The position numbers and the translations under genes were made by a program. 64,000 nt of DNA. Origin: Halorussus halobius. Its GTDB lineage: Archaea; Halobacteriota; Halobacteria; Halobacteriales; Haladaptataceae. The stretch is from assembly GCF_004765805.1 (NCBI RefSeq), contig NZ_SBIU01000003.1, forward strand, positions 930,001-994,000, written 5' to 3'. A model generated the notes under the pieces. That model had not been told where the DNA came from. It was given only the letters and a program-made list of their open reading frames with translations, and did no database searches. Numbering within the stretch: position 1 is the first letter of the stretch; every line of letters begins with the position of its first letter. Below, in pieces: positions 9,340 through 18,982 of this stretch.

Positions 9340-11877
9340 ATGAAGGATCGACCCGGAATTGAAGACACCATCGAATGGTTGCGGGGTCGAGGTTATTACG
9401 AGGGACAGATCGCTCATCAGCAGATCGTAAAGGGCCAATCTGCGGAGACTGACGATCTCGCTGTTTCTGCCCCGCTCTCGTCTGCACTACAACAGGAAGA
9501 GATCACAAGCCTGTATTCACATCAGGTGGACGCTATTCAGGCGGTTCAGTCCGGGTCGAACGTTGTGGTGGCCACACCGACAGCATCTGGCAAAACCCTC
9601 ACGTACGTCGTACCCGGTATTGAGAGAGCGATCGAAAACGCCGGGAAAACACTCTATATCGCACCGTATCGTGCGCTCATCAACGATCAGGCAGACACAT
9701 TTGAGGTGTTTGATGATGAGTTGGGGTTCGATACTTCGATTGATATCGGCGTTCAAACAGGGGAAACATCCAAACCAGATCGAAAGGAAATCAGACAGAC
9801 ACAGCCCGATATTCTTCTCACAACGATCGACCAACTCCATCTTAGTCTCCTCCCGTACGCTCATGGGAAGAATCACTGGCGGTGGTTGTTCCAGCAATTG
9901 GATACCGTAGTTATCGATGAGGTCCACATGTACCGTGGAGTCTTTGGAAGCCATGCATCGCTGATCTTCCGACGGCTCAACCGGTTGTGTGACTACTACG
10001 ATTCGTCGCCACAGTACATCTGTTGTTCAGCGACGATCGGAAACCCTGTTGAGCATGCGTCAACCGTTACGGGACAGAAGGAACCTACGTTCGAACTTGT
10101 GGATGATGACGGTAGTGCGTCGGGAGATCGACACTGGCTATTCTGGAACCCGCCACTCAAGCAGGACGCTGACCAGGATCAGTCGATTCCGGATCCAGCT
10201 GTCAGCCCGGACGGCACTGTCCGTGCTGGCCATGACGAACATCCGCCCGAGAAGAATGCAGCGGCTATCGATACCGAATCGAGTTCGACGACTGATACAC
10301 AATCTGAAACAAGTGAGTCCTCGGATTCCCCTGACGAGGTTGCGCTCCCCTCTCATCAGGAAGTAGTCGGCGGAGAACGACGCTCACACCACGTTGAATC
10401 GGTGCGTTTGTTCTGTGATCTCGTAACCAGAGGATATCAGACGCTGGTCTTCACTGCTGCCAGACAGGGAACAGAGCAGTATGTGGATTGGGCGGACAGA
10501 ATGCTGCGTAACCGGGGACAAGATGATCTCGCAGACAGCACCCACGCGTATCATGCCGCGCTGAATACCGGTCGTCGCCTCAAACTTGAAGAGGAACTTC
10601 GCAGCGGGGATGCTCGTGGTGTCTGGAGTACGAACGCGCTTGAACTTGGAATCGATATCGGGACACTCGATGTTGTTTTGCTTGATGGGTATCCCGGAAC
10701 GTCAATGAGTACGTTCCAACGGGCAGGCCGAGCTGGGCGTGGCGAAGACACCTGTCTCGTTGTTCTTGTCGGAGCTGATGATCCACTTGACCAGTATACG
10801 ATCCGGGATCCAGACGAACTGTTTGAGGGAGGTGCTGAACAGGCTGCCGTCAACCCTTCAAATAACTCAATTCGTCCGGACCACGTCGTCTGTGCAGCAA
10901 GTGATCACTTCTTATCGCCTCGTGATGAGGACTATTTCGGTGCCGACCTACCGGATATCGTCACAGAAGCAGAAGTGAATGATCGTCTTCGCCGTGTAGA
11001 GAGTGGCGACCGGATTCAGTGGCGCGCCACGGACTCTGACGTGCAATGGAATACAAATATTCGAGCGATCGATGACCGCGAGATCGATCTTATCGATCGA
11101 AACCGGGACGAGAAGCTCGCATCGCTTGAATTCGGTGCTGCAGTACGGGATGCACATCCGGATGCAATCTATCGCCACCAGAAACAAACATACCAAGTAG
11201 TCGAATTAGACCTCGAATCGGACCGAGCACTGCTGGAATCGACACCGACAGCAGCGTACACACGAGCACTCCGAGAAAAGTCCATTACTATCGAAGACAC
11301 GTATGAGAGTTCGTCCGCTGAAACGCATGAGATGACCGTACAAGCTACACTAGGAGAATTTACAGTGGAGGATACGGTTACAGGGTACTTGCGGTACAGC
11401 GACCCCAGCGATGACACCCCTCAGGAGTGTGAGTTTGAGGAGCCGCTGGAGTCACAATCGATCAAGACAACAGGCCTGTTCATCACCGTCCCAGATGATG
11501 TTGAAGCTATGATTGTTGATCAGGCGGAGTCACAAGAGGAATATCTGAGTGCTCTCCACGCTATCGAACATGCATTGATATCGCTGTTCCCTATGGAGGT
11601 TTTGTGCGACCGAGGCGACATTGGTGGTCTTTCGACGCCAAGCCATGGCCAGACGTCTGGCGGGACGGTTTTCATTCACGATGGTCATCCTGGAGGTGCT
11701 GGACTTACACGTCAGGCTTTCGAGCAACTCGATGATCTTCTTGTGAAGACGCTCACGTTGCTTCAGGACTGTGGCTGTCAAGATGGGTGCCCGTCCTGTA
11801 TTCACTCGCCCCACTGTGGGAATGCGAACCGAAGCCTCAACAAGCAGTTAGCAATACAGCTATTGAGGGCACCGTAG
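9340..11877 (+). CDS. COG1205 DEAD/DEAH helicase with C-terminal DUF1998 cysteine cluster
   Basis: An 845-aa protein from ATG 9340 (MKDRPGIEDTIEWL). Starts further upstream in frame (9166, 9226) would overlap the previous gene or add an unconserved leader. Motifs: ATPTASGKT (78-86), IAPYRAL (107-113), DEVH (193-196), CCSATIGNP (228-236). An acidic, Ser/Thr-rich linker rich in D/E/S/T lies between the two RecA lobes. The C-terminus carries C811, C813, C817, C820 and C826 in a CxC...CPSC...C cluster, the hallmark of DUF1998/MZB helicases such as MrfA (YprA) and comparable to DISARM DrmA plus DrmB in one chain. It probably unwinds or translocates on DNA for the same system. Confidence 0.9.
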   Translation: MKDRPGIEDTIEWLRGRGYYEGQIAHQQIVKGQSAETDDLAVSAPLSSALQQEEITSLYSHQVDAIQAVQSGSNVVVATPTASGKTLTYVVPGIERAIENAGKTLYIAPYRALINDQADTFEVFDDELGFDTSIDIGVQTGETSKPDRKEIRQTQPDILLTTIDQLHLSLLPYAHGKNHWRWLFQQLDTVVIDEVHMYRGVFGSHASLIFRRLNRLCDYYDSSPQYICCSATIGNPVEHASTVTGQKEPTFELVDDDGSASGDRHWLFWNPPLKQDADQDQSIPDPAVSPDGTVRAGHDEHPPEKNAAAIDTESSSTTDTQSETSESSDSPDEVALPSHQEVVGGERRSHHVESVRLFCDLVTRGYQTLVFTAARQGTEQYVDWADRMLRNRGQDDLADSTHAYHAALNTGRRLKLEEELRSGDARGVWSTNALELGIDIGTLDVVLLDGYPGTSMSTFQRAGRAGRGEDTCLVVLVGADDPLDQYTIRDPDELFEGGAEQAAVNPSNNSIRPDHVVCAASDHFLSPRDEDYFGADLPDIVTEAEVNDRLRRVESGDRIQWRATDSDVQWNTNIRAIDDREIDLIDRNRDEKLASLEFGAAVRDAHPDAIYRHQKQTYQVVELDLESDRALLESTPTAAYTRALREKSITIEDTYESSSAETHEMTVQATLGEFTVEDTVTGYLRYSDPSDDTPQECEFEEPLESQSIKTTGLFITVPDDVEAMIVDQAESQEEYLSALHAIEHALISLFPMEVLCDRGDIGGLSTPSHGQTSGGTVFIHDGHPGGAGLTRQAFEQLDDLLVKTLTLLQDCGCQDGCPSCIHSPHCGNANRSLNKQLAIQLLRAP

Positions 11878-11880
11878 AAA

Positions 11881-11904
11881 GGGGTGTTCTGACGAGAACA
11901 CCCC
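11881..11904 (+). terminator. perfect hairpin after the helicase gene
   Basis: GGGGTGTTCT and AGAACACCCC form a perfect 10-bp stem with a GACG loop, beginning four bases after the helicase stop codon. There is no T run after it, so it may be a transcription end, an RNA-stability element, or part of the adjacent insertion element. Confidence 0.5.
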
Positions 11905-11991
11905 GCCCCAATCACTGGTGGTCACTCACCAGAAATTAGCCGTCACCACAGAAGCACCAGCAGACAGCGATAAACGATACTGTTTGCTCGA

Positions 11992-13758
11992 CTATCCTGC
12001 CGACTTCTCCCGCTTCGCCTCCGATTCCAGGAATCCGGAGGCTCGCTTCAGGTTTCTCCCGATAGCTTTCGCTATTGACCCGTTTTTCACCTTGATTTTC
12101 CCTGTGAACTTTGCCTTCTCCCCATCTCTGTGGTACATCTCGTTGATCAACGACTCAGCTCCGGCACGTAACTTCAGAAACTCCGCTTCAGCCGGATCAT
12201 CTAACCGCTTGCGCCGCTGCGCAATTTCTACCCGCCGTTGTCTGAAGCCGTAGCTATAGTGGTTCTGTTGCTCCTCAACGAAACAGTTCTCTCTGTGCGG
12301 GCATCCGTCACAGAACTCCTTCTCCATCTTCCCAGAAATACGACCGGTTTCGTAGTGGTTCTGGTCGAATGGTTCGTGTCCGGCAGGACACGCAACCATT
12401 CTCGTCCCGTCCCACTCCGGTGCAGCCAGCGACATCTTCTCCGCTTCTGGCCGTTGACCTGTGATTCCCGAGAAGTGCTGCGTGATCTCCTGATCACTGC
12501 AGCGCTTCTCTACTTCCTTGTGCGTGTACCCACCGTCCACGAGCAAGTCACGCAATCCTGTCTCGGTCGAGAGTGCCGTAATATCCTCGTCAAGCAGGTC
12601 GCCGTCATCAGTGTTGTTGGTATCGACTCGAACCGCTGTAATGAGGCGGAATGGATTCTCACCATTGCATGTTTCCGCTACATTCGCTTTGTATCCGTGA
12701 TAATCCTCACCTTTCTTGAAGCGGTACGTTGCGTCCTCGTCGTGCGGGTTTTGCAACGAGCCGCTGTCGATCTCGTCGGGCTCTTTCAGCCCGACGTGAT
12801 CGGACTGGTCGTCGGCCTCTCCTCCGGATGACTCTGTGTTTTCTTCATCTTGGTCAGTGTCTGCTCTCTCCTCGGGAGACGTGTACGTTCGGAGTGGTTG
12901 CCAGTCCGGTGACGAGTCGTCACCGGGCTGGCTTTCGTCGGCAGGATCGTCGAAGTCATCGCCGTCTTCGAGTTTTTCAATCCGATAACACTGTTCGTCG
13001 AGGACTTGCTGGAGATGAGCAAAGCTCTCTAACTCGGCGTATTCATCGACATCTTCGAACCGATCAACAAGCCACACGGTATGCTCGGCGAGTGTTTCCA
13101 TGGTTGCTGGAATCTCGCCTGGCTCAAGCTGATAGGACAGTTCCAGGTTGTCGGTGTCTGCGAACTCGTCGATACCAGCGGGCAATTCCTGTACGATCTC
13201 CTCAGGGAGATCGCACAGGAAGTTGTGGAGGACTTTGGCGAGGAGATCAACACGAGAGAGTTGCTTGATGTTTGCCTCGATGAACGTCGAATCCATCCGC
13301 TGGGTACTGGCATCAATCTCAAACTCGTTTTGGAAATAGCTGCGGTGATCCTCGAAGACCTCGTGTAACAGATCTTCACCAGTCTCTTCTTCGTGTTCCA
13401 TCAGCCGACGGCGGAAATTGGTGAACGTCCTTTGGCAGATGTTGTCGCCGAGTGTTTCTTTCCCCAGTGCGTTTCTGACGCGAAAATCGAAGATGTAGGC
13501 GTATTCAAGCTCTTCGTCAGAGAGATCGAGCAGGTGTTTGATAATCTCCAGAGAGACAAGCTCGTTAACAGGCTTGTTCGGACGGCTATACCCGTCGTGG
13601 TATAGCCGCCCGAACTTCGTTTCATCTATCTGGGTGAATATATGTTGATAAAAATGGGTTGACCAGTGGTTCTGTAATTTCTCCTCAATACTGGTTGAAA
13701 GGTCTTTTACAGGCGAAAATAACTTTTCCTGTTGGTGTTTGTTATTTTCTTTAAACAC
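11992..13758 (-). mobile_element. IS1182-type transposase, apparently intact
   Basis: A 588-aa DDE transposase. The N-terminal region about 35-100 (DETKFGRLYHDGYSRPNKPV, then EIIKHLL and FRVRNALG) matches the InsH-type/DUF772 N-terminus of IS1182-family enzymes. MDSTFIEANIK near 155-165 and LLVDGGYTHKEV further on supply catalytic Asp positions. A CxxC-containing stretch (CPAGHEPF, CDGCPHRENC) precedes the basic C-terminus. A long acidic insertion in the middle is rich in D/E/S. The frame is uninterrupted, so it may be active. I could not identify terminal inverted repeats or a target duplication with confidence. It sits directly after the defence helicase without breaking it. Confidence 0.85.
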
Positions 13759-14058
13759 GTTATTAGCCAGGTTACTGATTTAACGATTCTCTGACGTAAA
13801 TGCTTTATGGAAACTATTTAAAAAAGTTATACAAAAGTTATTCAATGTATTTTGATCACTCATCGGCTACCCTTTTTGCGGTGCCCTCAGCTATTGGAAG
13901 AGCTACAATAGAAATTCGATTCTGGTCTGCTTGTATCGCAGATCTGTCTGATGATGTCTCTGGTTTTCAGTCAGCTAGCCATTCGTATTGCCAACAACAT
14001 TCAAATAGCCAAAATTGGGAATTAAATAGAGATGGATGGCAACTATTGGCTTAGTAAG
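13759..14058. other. A+T-rich 300-bp gap beside the transposase
   Basis: This stretch is much richer in A+T than its surroundings (runs such as TATTTAAAAAAGTTATAC at 13815). It probably holds the right end of the insertion sequence and the transposase promoter. A plus-strand frame at 13800-14054 is open, but its composition (Cys, Ser, Tyr, Trp-rich) does not look like a haloarchaeal protein. I see no supported gene. Confidence 0.4.
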
Positions 14059-14871
14059 TTAGTTGGTGTTTGGACTGGATTCGGTGGTTGTATCCGTATT
14101 TCTATTCGTCTCCATGCGACTGTCTTCTTTCTCAGCAGCATCTGCGTTTGCTTGAATCACGCCTTGATTCCATAGAACAGCTAACGCCCCACCAAGGTAC
14201 GTCGTGTTGAGAAACACGAGGGATCCAGCAATCACAGCTAATTCCGATCCCAGCAACTCTGGAAGGGGCAAGACAATGTTCAGAGAGACATTGAAGGCAC
14301 TGGTGATGAGACCAGCTGACATCGGTGAAAGAAGTGCGATGACATAGAATGGACCACGTGGCGAATGTAGTAATAACTTGAAACTTCGATATGGGAAGTG
14401 AAACAGTTCATAGGCACCGTACAGCAACAGAAGTGCTACAACTAGCCCAATTACCATCTCGATCAGACCATTCGGTTCTGGGAAGGCATCATAAGCACCA
14501 GTTAGGAACATGATATTAACTGAAGACACAGCCCAGAACGCGTATGGGCCAAATGAGAGGTTGTCTTCAGTTCCGTTAAGGAAGGCGTCTGTCTTCTCAG
14601 TAGAATATGGGCTGAGCCAGGTAAACGGCCATCCTAAAAGTGCAACTGCCAGTGGGATGGTAACTGGGGGAAACACCATCAGGATCGGTCGAACGATACC
14701 GTAGATAAGGTTCCACACAAAGGAGAAGACTGAGAAAATAGCCCAGATAACACCGATAATTCCGACTATAACAGCGAATATAAGTACGAAGCCAGAGCCG
14801 CCACTACCTCCGCCACCACCGCGACCACCGGTCACCCATCGAAACGCTGCGTATTTGCCAAGAAATCCCAT
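14059..14871 (-). CDS. multi-pass membrane protein, unknown
   Basis: A 270-aa protein. After a Gly-rich segment near residues 15-27 it has about six hydrophobic segments (IFAVIVGIIGVIWAIFSV, then IPLAVALLGWPF, VIGLVVALLLLYGAY and others) and ends in a polar Thr/Asn/Glu-rich tail (NTDTTTESSPNTN). No family motif is recognised. It is followed on the same strand by nothing close, and upstream lies the exported hydrolase gene, also on the minus strand and 48 bp away, so the two may be cotranscribed. G+C content is that of the accessory island. Confidence 0.7.
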   Translation of the reverse strand: MGFLGKYAAFRWVTGGRGGGGGSGGSGFVLIFAVIVGIIGVIWAIFSVFSFVWNLIYGIVRPILMVFPPVTIPLAVALLGWPFTWLSPYSTEKTDAFLNGTEDNLSFGPYAFWAVSSVNIMFLTGAYDAFPEPNGLIEMVIGLVVALLLLYGAYELFHFPYRSFKLLLHSPRGPFYVIALLSPMSAGLITSAFNVSLNIVLPLPELLGSELAVIAGSLVFLNTTYLGGALAVLWNQGVIQANADAAEKEDSRMETNRNTDTTTESSPNTN

Positions 14872-14919
14872 GTGTCTATTGTGTTTTTAAATTAGTTTGA
14901 AAACACTACGTGAGCTGGA

Positions 14920-16611
14920 TTAGTCTTGTAACCGGTTTTTGAGTGAGTAGAGGCCTCCAGCAGCACTTGTCACAGCCACACCGACTCCAACGCCGGGTAA
15001 CGTAATTCGTAGATCAGTGATGGTTTGTTGGTCAGCTTGTTTTCCCACAGTAAGTGTTGTCTCTGTTGTAGCTGTCCGTCCGTTATTATCGACTACACTG
15101 AGATTGACGCTGTGTTGACCTGGTTCTTCAAACCGGTGTGTTACCGTTTTACCCGCCGAAGTTTCGCCATTTGGGAACTCCCACGTGTACGCGAGGATTT
15201 GTCCACGACTGACTTCTGTAGAACTCGCATCAAACTCAATTGGCTCTCCAACCTCAGGTTGCTCAGTCGTATATCCAATTGTTGGTTCAATGCCAAGATC
15301 TTGGTTGAAGCTACTCACGTCCTCTCCATTGAGACTCCGCTGATGAAACTCCACGATATCCTCTACTGCTGGGCGAGGACTATGGGCAACCCCTTCGTAT
15401 ATTTTGAACTGTGCGTCAACACCGGCTTGCTCGTATGCAGACTGACAGTATGGGAATCGCTCCGCAACCATCTTTTCTCCATAGACCTCAAGAGCGATTT
15501 CCCGCATCTCTTCACTCCATGCATCATCGTACGGGATCGTATCGTTTGAATCCTCACCGCCCATAAAGAGGAACTGATTGACTTCACTGAGCGCATCTAA
15601 GTCAACCGGCTCTCCAGTAAGTTCCTCAACGTCTGCGATTCCGATATGGAAATTCAGCGTATGGCCCTTTGCTTCCTCAAGCGGAAGCATCGCCATCCCG
15701 TTCAATCCGCCAGCAGTGACAGATCGAACACGATCTGGATGAAGAACAGCAAAGCGATCAACAAAGTTTCCTGCAGCAGAAAATCCGTTCAGTAGAATCT
15801 GATCGTCAACGGTGTAGGACTGATCGGATAGCATCTCCTGTGCGTGATCCACCATCCGTAAGAGTTGAAGATCAACTCGTTCGAGAGGGCCATCCGAAAT
15901 TTGCATCGTCTGGCGATCTAACGCATGGACGTAGTGTCGCCAGTCCACCGGATCTGTTTGCGGTCGGGGGAACACAGGAATAAGTAACGGCACAGATAGC
16001 CGTTCACTGACCGTTCGTGAGATTCCGTTTTCAATCCGGTTTCGTGCAGACTGCTTATGGGTATCGAAGTTGTCAGTTGTTTGACCGCTGTTATTGGGTT
16101 GAACGAGGATTGAACCGGGACTGCTATCGGTTGGTCGTGATGGTGCGTAGAGGAAGTATGGATAATTGAAACCCGCAGCAGGGTCTGCTTCAACAAGCGT
16201 GGGGCCGATCCCAGAAGCGAACTCTCCCGGATCTCCAACAGTGATTCTCGCGGTATCACGCGCAATATTTGAGCCGCTTGAGTCATAGAGATTCGCCGAA
16301 AGCGTTTCTGCTTCTGTGAGTTCCGTTGAGAGGTCTACTTCATATTCTTCAACGGCAGTTCCTGCGTCAAATGTAACCTGGCCGCCAATTCCATTCGAGT
16401 CTTGATCACGGATTATAAAACGTGCCTCGACCTCGGTTTCGATTTTCCCGACTGTGACTGAACTACCGTCTGATATCTGGTCATTGAATGTTATGGAAGC
16501 CTCCGGGTCCTCTTGCCCAGCAGATGTGCCAGCGGTACCGAGCATTGCCATCCCTACGATTCCTGTGCCAGTACGACGTAGTAGTCCACGTCGGCTCCAA
16601 AACGTGTTCAT
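14920..16611 (-). CDS. Tat-exported alpha/beta hydrolase with PKD domain
   Basis: A 563-aa protein from ATG 16611. The N-terminus MNTFWSRRGLLRRTGTGI followed by a hydrophobic stretch ending in SAGQ is a twin-arginine signal. A middle region carries GFSAAGNFVDRFAVLHPDRV, a GxSxxG nucleophile elbow like that of polyhydroxyalkanoate-depolymerase/esterase-type hydrolases. Near the C-terminus a PKD-like domain (EPIEFDASSTEVSRG, then YTWEFPNGETSAGKTVTHRF) is followed by a final hydrophobic segment and a basic tail (LYSLKNRLQD), a likely membrane anchor. It probably acts at the cell surface on an ester or polymer, but the substrate is unknown. The start chosen fits the Tat motif; 30 codons upstream are open but unlikely. 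Confidence 0.75.
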   Translation of the reverse strand: MNTFWSRRGLLRRTGTGIVGMAMLGTAGTSAGQEDPEASITFNDQISDGSSVTVGKIETEVEARFIIRDQDSNGIGGQVTFDAGTAVEEYEVDLSTELTEAETLSANLYDSSGSNIARDTARITVGDPGEFASGIGPTLVEADPAAGFNYPYFLYAPSRPTDSSPGSILVQPNNSGQTTDNFDTHKQSARNRIENGISRTVSERLSVPLLIPVFPRPQTDPVDWRHYVHALDRQTMQISDGPLERVDLQLLRMVDHAQEMLSDQSYTVDDQILLNGFSAAGNFVDRFAVLHPDRVRSVTAGGLNGMAMLPLEEAKGHTLNFHIGIADVEELTGEPVDLDALSEVNQFLFMGGEDSNDTIPYDDAWSEEMREIALEVYGEKMVAERFPYCQSAYEQAGVDAQFKIYEGVAHSPRPAVEDIVEFHQRSLNGEDVSSFNQDLGIEPTIGYTTEQPEVGEPIEFDASSTEVSRGQILAYTWEFPNGETSAGKTVTHRFEEPGQHSVNLSVVDNNGRTATTETTLTVGKQADQQTITDLRITLPGVGVGVAVTSAAGGLYSLKNRLQD

Positions 16612-16791
16612 CTTAGCACTCACTCCCCTTCGAGCAGTAACGTAGGGTCCAAACTTCGTCCATTTCGTATGGCGATTGTGATATCTACAGTGTAAATGCA
16701 TTCACTGGGAAAGTGACCATGTTCTGGATGTTCTCTCAGGTACTGGAAGAGAATAATCAGCCCTAAAAAGGCCAATTTGGTTTAGTACGGT

Positions 16792-17565
16792 ATGACAGGT
16801 ACGGAGGGAGAACAGTTGCGTGATGTATTTTCGAAGAGATACTGGCTCGTTGAAGCACTTTCTGGGGAGCCCAAAACGAAACCCGAGCTAGTGGAGGAAC
16901 TGGAGTATTCCAGATCAACGATCAACCGGGCAATGGATGAGCTTCTCGATGTCAGGTGTGTCGAACCAACTCAACCAGCAGGACAGCAGTTCCAATTAAC
17001 AGTGGCAGGACAGGCAGCTCTTCAATTTCACCGAGATTACCGGACGGACACTAAGCAGGTTCAAAGCAATACTGCATTGTTAAACACCCTGCCCTTAGAT
17101 TCGCTCGATAAAGCGTTCCTCGCTGATGCAGACGTCTATTCATCAGTCCGTACGCCAGATATAGCTCATCAGCCTGGCACAGAATTACTGGAAGAGGCAA
17201 GCAGCATGATTGGAACTGCACCCGTTGTCCAACGCGAATATTTCGACTACCTTCTGGAACGTCTACGAGATGATGACTTCGAATTGGAGCTAATTCTCGA
17301 AAGTGACCTTCTGGAAGCGATAGAGCAGAATTATGAAAACGAATTCGAATCCCTCATAGAATCAGACACAATCCAGATATATGTTATAGATGAGCCGTTT
17401 CCCTATGCGCTCTGGCTGATTGAACACGGGACATGTGAATACGCAGGGATCACACTGTACGAAAATGGGGGAGTGAACGGTACAATTGTCAACGACACGG
17501 CTTCTGCGATTACGTGGGCGAAGGCCCAGTACTCTGAGTACCGCGAATCAGCCTCGGAACTATAA
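16792..17565 (+). CDS. winged-helix transcription regulator, FilR1/DUF1724-like
   Basis: A 257-aa protein. Residues about 18-75 form a winged helix (KTKPELVEELEYSRSTINRA, then ELLDVRCVEP), followed by a domain like that of COG4742/FilR1 archaeal regulators, with conserved ESDLLEAI and DEPFPYALWLIE-type segments. This family senses an unknown ligand through the C-terminal domain. It is divergent from the hydrolase gene, with 180 bp between starts, so local regulation of that gene is plausible but not shown. Confidence 0.8.
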   Translation: MTGTEGEQLRDVFSKRYWLVEALSGEPKTKPELVEELEYSRSTINRAMDELLDVRCVEPTQPAGQQFQLTVAGQAALQFHRDYRTDTKQVQSNTALLNTLPLDSLDKAFLADADVYSSVRTPDIAHQPGTELLEEASSMIGTAPVVQREYFDYLLERLRDDDFELELILESDLLEAIEQNYENEFESLIESDTIQIYVIDEPFPYALWLIEHGTCEYAGITLYENGGVNGTIVNDTASAITWAKAQYSEYRESASEL

Positions 17566-17974
17566 CGGTCTATCTGACGGCAGCGGTACTCATTCTCAAA
17601 TTCCCCGGAATCTTTCTATGACACCTTCTTCCTGCTTACCCTTCCAATCATGAAGGATATATTATACTCGGGGCTCGCGCGCTGAAACGCTGTTTTATGT
17701 TGGGTTATCGTCTGGGAAACGCGCACTGTAACGGGGGGTGTCCGGAACTTTTTCGCGGGCATGAGGGTGAGCCTGGTACTCTATCCTTGAGGTATCCATT
17801 GGGTGTCCCGTTTTTCTGATGTCGCGCCAGATGTCCAGACCGTGAATCGCGGGCACGCGCCGGCAACCCCAGCGAGGTGAAGCTCCCGGTACAGACTGTT
17901 AGCGACACGAGAAGCCGAGTGGTTGAATACTGACGACGCACGCTTTCTTGTCACCGAGAGACGTACGGTTCTAC
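17566..17974. other. 409-bp gap without supported gene
   Basis: The left half contains an A+T-rich stretch (GGATATATTATACTCGG near 17655) that looks like a promoter but has no ORF after it. The remainder is mixed-composition DNA. The minus-strand frame at 17705-17941 has an unconvincing composition. It may be decayed coding DNA of the island. Confidence 0.35.
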
Positions 17975-18163
17975 ATGGACGACGACAGGCGCGAACCGAC
18001 CGACGAGGACCTCCGACGACGACACGCCGCCAGTCTCGCCCAGCTCAAACGGATGTTAGACCACGCAGAGGGTGAGTGTCACGCGGAGGGCGAGTGTCAC
18101 GCTGACCCGATAGATGAGGAAGCCCTTGACGCCGAACTCGATGAACTGGAAGAGGAGCAGTAA
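17975..18163 (+). CDS. small acidic protein with internal EGECHA repeat
   Basis: A 62-aa ORF from ATG 17975; an upstream TTG at 17948 would add nine residues. The sequence is strongly acidic (DDDRREPTDEDL at the start, ELDELEEEQ at the end) and carries two tandem EGECHA hexapeptides with paired Cys/His. These could bind a metal, though this is inference. Composition is haloarchaeal, supporting a real gene. No family recognised. Confidence 0.55.
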   Translation: MDDDRREPTDEDLRRRHAASLAQLKRMLDHAEGECHAEGECHADPIDEEALDAELDELEEEQ

Positions 18164-18262
18164 CACCCAGTAACGATACTATCGATCCTGTCAACGCCAG
18201 CGGACAGGAACAGTGTCACCCCAGTAACCTTGATCACCCACTGTTGCCTCTCACAGCGGTCA

Positions 18263-18680
18263 AGAAGTGTGATTGCTCACAGTGGCCGCGCAGTGTTACC
18301 GTACGGTGTTATCGTCCAGAGCCAACACGATAAGTGACCACGAACACAGGGAACCACTGTCCACACGACCATACTACCCGGTAACGCAAAGCAGCAACCC
18401 TGTACCCCCAACCACTGCGGTCAGGATCTGTGTTCTCCCCAGCCACCCACGGTGAGCAACCACGGTGACCGGAAAGTGTTATTGCCCACAGTGGCCGCGC
18501 AGTGTTACCGCGCAATGTTATCGCCCCGAGTTAACACGATGAATGAGCGCGAACACAGGACACTAACAGAACGAATCACGGACTGCCAGCACGACCATAC
18601 CGCCATTAACGCAGAGTAGCAGCCCTGCACCCCATGCCCGCGGTCAGGTTCAGTGTTACCCACTTCTCAACAACCACCGA
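18263..18680. repeat. degenerate direct repeat, period 209 bp, two copies
   Basis: The 23-base block CACAGTGGCCGCGCAGTGTT(ACC) occurs at 18278 and again at 18487, 209 bp apart. The similarity runs on through both units (TGTTATCG, AACACGAT, GAACACAG, ACGACCATAC, AACGCAAAGCAGCA versus AACGCAGAGTAGCA, GCGGTCAGG). The whole gap 18164-18838 shows no gene. It lies just outside the 3' end of tRNA-Pro on the island side, where att-site scars or plasmid-type iterons are often found. Confidence 0.65.
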
Positions 18681-18838
18681 ACCCCCACTTTCACTACGCC
18701 GACTCTCTGAAAACCGCCAGCAAGCGCCACCCGCAACATGAGTCATGTTCGACTCTCCCAGCCCAAACCGGTGATCGAACACCTGAACCCCAAGCTATAC
18801 GGGGATTATCCTCGACTCTCAGAAAACACGGGCGATAG

Positions 18839-18911
18839 TGGGCCGGCGCAGATTCGAACTGCGGTTACGGCCACCCGAAGGCCGAAGGATACCAAGCTAC
18901 CCCACCGGCCC
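18839..18911 (-). tRNA. tRNA-Pro (anticodon CGG)
   Basis: The reverse strand folds as a complete cloverleaf. GGGCCGG at the 5' end pairs with CCGGCCC at the 3' end, followed by discriminator A. The D arm is GGGT...ATCC. The anticodon stem CGGCC/GGCCG encloses loop TTCGGGT, with anticodon CGG. The T arm CGCAG-TTCGAAT-CTGCG is canonical. There is no intron and no encoded CCA. It marks the switch from lower-G+C accessory DNA (left) to high-G+C core DNA (right), and its 3' end points into the accessory side. Confidence 0.95.
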
Positions 18912-18982
18912 GCGATTCGACCAAGGAGCGTCCGAAGTTTAACGCTTCCGGATTCCGGCGATTCCGCGCCGACCCGACCCGG

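Noticed and set aside
13800..14054. Open plus-strand frame beside the transposase
   Set aside because: A+T-rich DNA with non-haloarchaeal amino-acid composition; likely noncoding.
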